DNA from: Coralloluteibacterium stylophorae
GTDB taxonomy: Bacteria; Pseudomonadota; Gammaproteobacteria; Xanthomonadales; Xanthomonadaceae
Assembly: GCF_018122625.2 (NCBI RefSeq)
Contig: NZ_JAGQFT020000014.1
Location: forward strand, 1-64,000
Direction: 5' to 3'
Length of the DNA: 64,000 nt
Shown in pieces: positions 60,819-64,000 of this stretch. The notes below the pieces were generated by a model. That model made no database searches. It had not been told where the DNA came from and saw only the letters and a list, made by a program, of their open reading frames with translations. Made by a program: the position numbers and the translations under genes. Position 1 is the first letter of the stretch. Each line of letters opens with the position of its first letter.

Positions 60819-61376
60819 TCAGTCGGCCAGTTCTTCGACCGCGACGTTGCCGTTGGTGTAGATGCAGATGTCGCCGGCGATCTTCAGCGCCTCCTCGGCG
60901 ACGCCGCGCGCATCCAGCTCCGAATGCGACAGCAACGCGCGCGCCGCGGCCAGCGCGAAGGCGCCGCCGGAGCCGATCGCGATCAGGCCGTCGTCGGGCT
61001 CGATGATGTCGCCGTTGCCGCTGATGATCAGCGAGGTGTCCCGGTCGGCCACCGCCAGCAGCGCCTCGAGCTTTCCGTAGCGACGGTCGGTGCGCCAGTC
61101 CTTGACCAGCTCGACCGCCGCACGCACCAGCTGGCCGTTGTGCTGCTGCAGCTTGTTCTCGAACAGCTCGAACAGGGTGAAGGCATCCGCCGCGGCACCG
61201 GCGAAGCCGGCGAGCACGCTGCCGCCGCCGAGCCGGCGCACCTTGCGCGCGGTGCCCTTCATCACGGTGTTGCCGAGCGTCACCTGGCCGTCGCCGGCGA
61301 CGACCACGCGCCCGCCGCGACGCACCGAGACGATGGTCGTGGCGTGGAAGACGTTGGGGTTCTGGCTGGGATCCAT
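60819..61376 (-). CDS. hslV: HslV peptidase of the HslUV protease
   Basis: A 185-residue proteasome-beta-like protein. The mature N-terminus [29 protein letters not shown] begins after a short propeptide, with catalytic Thr13. [21 protein letters not shown] and [32 protein letters not shown] are family blocks. It forms the dodecamer that HslU caps. Confidence 0.95.
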   Translation of the reverse strand: MDPSQNPNVFHATTIVSVRRGGRVVVAGDGQVTLGNTVMKGTARKVRRLGGGSVLAGFAGAAADAFTLFELFENKLQQHNGQLVRAAVELVKDWRTDRRYGKLEALLAVADRDTSLIISGNGDIIEPDDGLIAIGSGGAFALAAARALLSHSELDARGVAEEALKIAGDICIYTNGNVAVEELAD

Positions 61377-61682
61377 GCGGCCCTCCGGGTACGAACCGGT
61401 TCAATGGGGATGGGGCATGGGGGGGACAAGGGTTGGGGTGGTGAAGCGGGAATGGGGAAATGGGAATCGGGAATCCGGACCTGAAGCGACTTGATGGGCT
61501 CGACCTCTGCCCGGATCGCCACGGCCCGCTCCAGCCACGACGGGCCGCGCCCGCAGTCCGGCCCGCGATGCCGCGGCAGGGTTGCGCACGTGCCCGAAGA
61601 TGAACCACCCCGCCGCAGGCTTCCGAACCCGCGCCGCGCGCCCCAGGTCCCGATTCCCCACTCCCGATTCCCGCCCCCGGCC
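61377..61682. other. 306-base repeat-bearing spacer before hslV
   Basis: There is no gene in this stretch. It contains GGGAATCGGGAATCCGGACCTG-type sequence (61462-61483, after two partial units) and the reverse complement CAGGTCCCGATTCCC (61644-61658) followed by CCCGATTCCC. This is the same inverted-pair layout as at 59287 but with a 160-base interior. The heat-shock-type promoter expected for hslVU could not be identified with confidence. Confidence 0.5.
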
Positions 61683-62600
61683 CTACCCGCCCCCCTTCTT
61701 CCTGGCCCTGGGATGCGCCCCGTCGTACACCCGCGCCAGGTGCTGGAAGTCGAGGTGGGTGTAGATCTGGGTGGTGGCGATGTCGGCGTGGCCGAGGAGT
61801 TCCTGCACGCCGCGGAGGTCGCCGGAGGATTCGAGGATGTGGCTGGCGAAGGAATGCCGCAGCAAGTGCGGGTGCACGCGCTTGTACACGCCCTGCGCGC
61901 GGGCCAGCTTGCGCACGCGCAGCTGCACCGCGCGCGGGGTGATCGGCGCGCCGCCGCGGCCGGGGAACACCGGCGCCTCGGCGACGGCGCCGGCCTCGGC
62001 GCGCCAGGCCGCCAATGCCTCGCGCGCGTGGCGGCCGACCGGCACCACGCGCTCGCGGTTGCCCTTGCCGCGCACGTGGACCAGTCCTTCGGCGAGGTCG
62101 AGTTCGCCCCAGCGCAGGCCGCAGAGCTCCGACACGCGCAGGCCGGAGGAATAGAACAGCTCGAGCATGGCGCGGTCGCGGGTGCCGAGCGGGGCGTCGG
62201 TCGGCACCTCGACCAGCGCGTTCATCTCGTCGGCGTCGAGCACCTGCGGCAGCTTGCGCGGCGCCCGTGGCGCCCGCAGCCCGGCGGTGGGATCCGGCGC
62301 CTGCGGGCGTTCGCGCCGGCGCCAGCGGACGAAGCCGCGGATCGCCGACAACCGCCGCTGCAGGCTCTTGCCGGAGATGTCGCGGTCGCGGTGTTCGCTG
62401 GCGACGAAGCTGCGCAGCGTGTCGGCGTCGAGCGCGTCCCAGTCGGCCAGGGCCCGGCCGCGCATCCAGGCGGCGAGGAATGCGAGGTCGCGACCGTAGT
62501 TGTCGAGCGTGTGTGCGGAGAGGTTGCGCTGGCGCAGGTGGGCGAGCCATGCCGCGCGCTCGCGCTCGAGCGCATCGGCCGGCGGCGCGGCGGCGTCCAC
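61683..62600 (-). CDS. xerC: tyrosine recombinase XerC
   Basis: A 305-residue recombinase with an N-terminal SAM-like DNA-binding domain ([17 protein letters not shown]) and a catalytic domain. The Arg is in [17 protein letters not shown], Lys in [24 protein letters not shown] carries Hxx[14 protein letters not shown] ends with the nucleophilic Tyr, and a basic tail closes it. With XerD it resolves chromosome dimers at dif. It lies between DUF484 and hslV, the usual setting for chromosomal xerC. Confidence 0.93.
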   Translation of the reverse strand: MDAAAPPADALERERAAWLAHLRQRNLSAHTLDNYGRDLAFLAAWMRGRALADWDALDADTLRSFVASEHRDRDISGKSLQRRLSAIRGFVRWRRRERPQAPDPTAGLRAPRAPRKLPQVLDADEMNALVEVPTDAPLGTRDRAMLELFYSSGLRVSELCGLRWGELDLAEGLVHVRGKGNRERVVPVGRHAREALAAWRAEAGAVAEAPVFPGRGGAPITPRAVQLRVRKLARAQGVYKRVHPHLLRHSFASHILESSGDLRGVQELLGHADIATTQIYTHLDFQHLARVYDGAHPRARKKGGG

Positions 62601-62610
62601 CTGCGCTCCT

Positions 62611-63288
62611 TCAGCGCCGGAAGCGGCGCAGGCCGGCGACCAGGGCGTCGGCCATCATGCCGAGGAACAGCGTGCCCACGCCGGGATAGAAGCGGTTGGC
62701 GTCGCGGCTGCCGATGGCGAGCATGCCGAGCCCGGCCAGCGGCAGCAGGGCCACCGACTGCACCGCGTCCTCGTCGCCGGCGAAGAGCATGTCCAGCTTG
62801 TCGGCATTGAGCCGGCCGCAGAGCGGCTCGCGCGCGGCGAGGAAGTCGGCGAAGGGCTGCAACTGGTTGCTGTCGCGGGCGACCACGCGCAGCCAGTCGC
62901 TCGTCTCCAGGCCGGCGACCGCCTCGAACAGCACCACGCGCACCGCGTCGCCGGCGAAGTCCTCGCCGAGGCTCGCCACCATCGCGCGCAGCGTCGCCGC
63001 CGCGTCGGGCTGGCGCATCAGGGCCAGGGTGAGCTGGTGGGTGCGCACCGCGAGGCGCTCATTCTCCTGCGCGTTGGCGAACAGCTCGAGCAGGCGGCGG
63101 TTGAGCTCGCGGTTCTTCTCGCGCAGGACCTCGAGCTGGTAGCTGGCCAGCGAGGTCGCCTGCCCCTCCGCGCGCGGCATGACCAGGCTCTGCGCCAGGT
63201 CGGGGTAGTGGGCGAGGAAGTCCGGGTGCCGGCGCAGCCAGGCCGCGACCTCGCTGGCGCCGGTGTCGGCGTGGGTGTCGTTGCTCAT
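62611..63288 (-). CDS. DUF484 family protein
   Basis: A 225-residue protein with an N-terminal DUF484 helix set ([25 protein letters not shown], typical FL-x(5-6)-P-DLL-like pattern), a coiled-coil, and a GAF-like C-terminal domain ([31 protein letters not shown]). Its function is unknown, but it is constantly found between dapF and xerC. The ATG overlaps the dapF stop. Confidence 0.88.
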   Translation of the reverse strand: MSNDTHADTGASEVAAWLRRHPDFLAHYPDLAQSLVMPRAEGQATSLASYQLEVLREKNRELNRRLLELFANAQENERLAVRTHQLTLALMRQPDAAATLRAMVASLGEDFAGDAVRVVLFEAVAGLETSDWLRVVARDSNQLQPFADFLAAREPLCGRLNADKLDMLFAGDEDAVQSVALLPLAGLGMLAIGSRDANRFYPGVGTLFLGMMADALVAGLRRFRR

Positions 63289-64000
63289 GCGAGCCACTCT
63301 CCTTCGAAGACGAACGTGGCCGGGCCGGCCATGGTCAGCGGTGCGTCGGCGGCGGGCCAGGCGATCTCGAGTTCGCCGCCCGGCAGCGCGACCGTCGCGC
63401 GGCGACCGATGCGGCCGCGCCGCATCAGCGCGGCCGCCGCGGCGCAGGCGCCGCTGCCGCAGGCCTGGGTCTCGCCGGCGCCGCGCTCGTAGACGCGCAG
63501 GCGCAGGCGGTCGGCCGCCACGACCTCGGCGAAACCGACGTTGACCGAGTCCGGGAATTCCGCCCTCGCCTGCAGCGCCGGCCCGAGCAGGGCGACGGGC
63601 GCGGCATCGACCGCGTCCACCTCGACCACCGCGTGCGGGTTGCCCATCGAGACCACGTCGAAGGCCAGCTCCGTGCCGGCGACCGGCAGCCGGTACGGGA
63701 CGCCCTGCGCGACGTGCAGGAACGGCAGCGCGGCGGGGTCGAACACCGGCACGCCCATGCCGAGGCGGTAGCGGCCATCGTCGAGCCGTTCGACCGCCAC
63801 CGGACCGGCCGGGCCGTCGACGCTGAAGCGCGGATCCGTCGCCGCGCCGTCGCGCACCAGCCAGGCGGCGACGCAGCGTGCGCCGTTGCCGCACTGCCCC
63901 GCGCGCGAGCCGTCGGCGTTCCAGATGCCGTAGGCGGCGATGCTGCCCGCGCTGCGCGGCGGTTCGATGGTGATCAGCTGGTCGCAGCCGACGCCGCGGT
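63285..64000 (-). CDS. dapF: diaminopimelate epimerase DapF (5' end outside window)
   Basis: The frame stays open to the window edge, so about the first 40 residues are missing. Visible are [15 protein letters not shown], the first catalytic Cys in [25 protein letters not shown], and the second Cys in [14 protein letters not shown]. It interconverts LL- and meso-diaminopimelate for lysine and peptidoglycan. It is the first gene of the conserved dapF-DUF484-xerC group. Confidence 0.95.
   Translation of the reverse strand, partial: RGVGCDQLITIEPPRSAGSIAAYGIWNADGSRAGQCGNGARCVAAWLVRDGAATDPRFSVDGPAGPVAVERLDDGRYRLGMGVPVFDPAALPFLHVAQGVPYRLPVAGTELAFDVVSMGNPHAVVEVDAVDAAPVALLGPALQARAEFPDSVNVGFAEVVAADRLRLRVYERGAGETQACGSGACAAAAALMRRGRIGRRATVALPGGELEIAWPAADAPLTMAGPATFVFEGEWLA

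Overview
The window is a 64 kb, very GC-rich, gene-dense piece of a gammaproteobacterial chromosome. A xanthomonadin-type aryl-polyene cluster with a XanB2-like chorismatase, the order dapF-DUF484-xerC-hslV-hslU-DUF971-ubiE, and short intergenic repeats of the GGGAATCGGGACCTG and GGAGCGGCTTCAGCCGCGA kinds together point to Lysobacteraceae (Xanthomonadaceae), in the Luteimonas/Lysobacter range. The species cannot be named from this sequence. No tRNA, rRNA, CRISPR array or insertion sequence was seen.

Layout. (1) 1-1137: the end of a Tat-exported, DAO-type flavoprotein. (2) 1330-16677: aryl-polyene pigment genes. These are a chorismatase (starter hydroxybenzoate), an aryl:ACP ligase, ACP, ketosynthase plus chain-length factor, ketoreductase, two hot-dog dehydratases, an acyltransferase, a glycosyltransferase, two FAD halogenase-like enzymes, a LolA-like protein, an MMPL exporter, and two bystanders (a lipoprotein and a DUF218 protein). 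(3) 16796-42256: a complete core non-flagellar type III secretion system (sctU; sctQ-R-S-T with a FixL/FixJ-like sensor-regulator pair; a FliO-like protein; sctV-C-D-F-I-J-K-L-N-O-P), followed by a run of unusual accessory genes. (4) 42327-51579: cell-wall elongation genes dacC, rlpA, mltB, rodA, mrdA, mreD, mreC and mreB, all leftward. (5) 51955-58857: a PfkB kinase, a decayed TonB-like gene, a lipoprotein, an M1 peptidase, a metal-siderophore binding protein, ubiE, a small monooxygenase and a yeast-type cytosine deaminase. (6) 58894-64000: DUF971, hslU, hslV, xerC, DUF484 and a dapF cut by the window edge.

The most interesting part is the type III region. Five intergenic regions around it carry the same 17-base box, approximately GG(G/A)NN(C/G)NCCCNAG(C/G)TGG. 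It is followed 20-22 bases later by a -10-like hexamer, and two of the sites are doubled with exactly 16-base spacing. The genes behind these boxes are not machine parts. They are a transglycosylase-LysM3-M23 fusion without a Sec signal, a small Gly-rich hydrophobic protein with a helical partner, a second needle-like protein, a 148-residue acidic protein, and a leftward two-gene unit beside sctU. Two paralogous Sec-exported proteins of unknown function lie among them. I infer an accessory and substrate regulon of this secretion system controlled by an unrecognised regulator. No translocon or clear gatekeeper gene is recognisable in the window.
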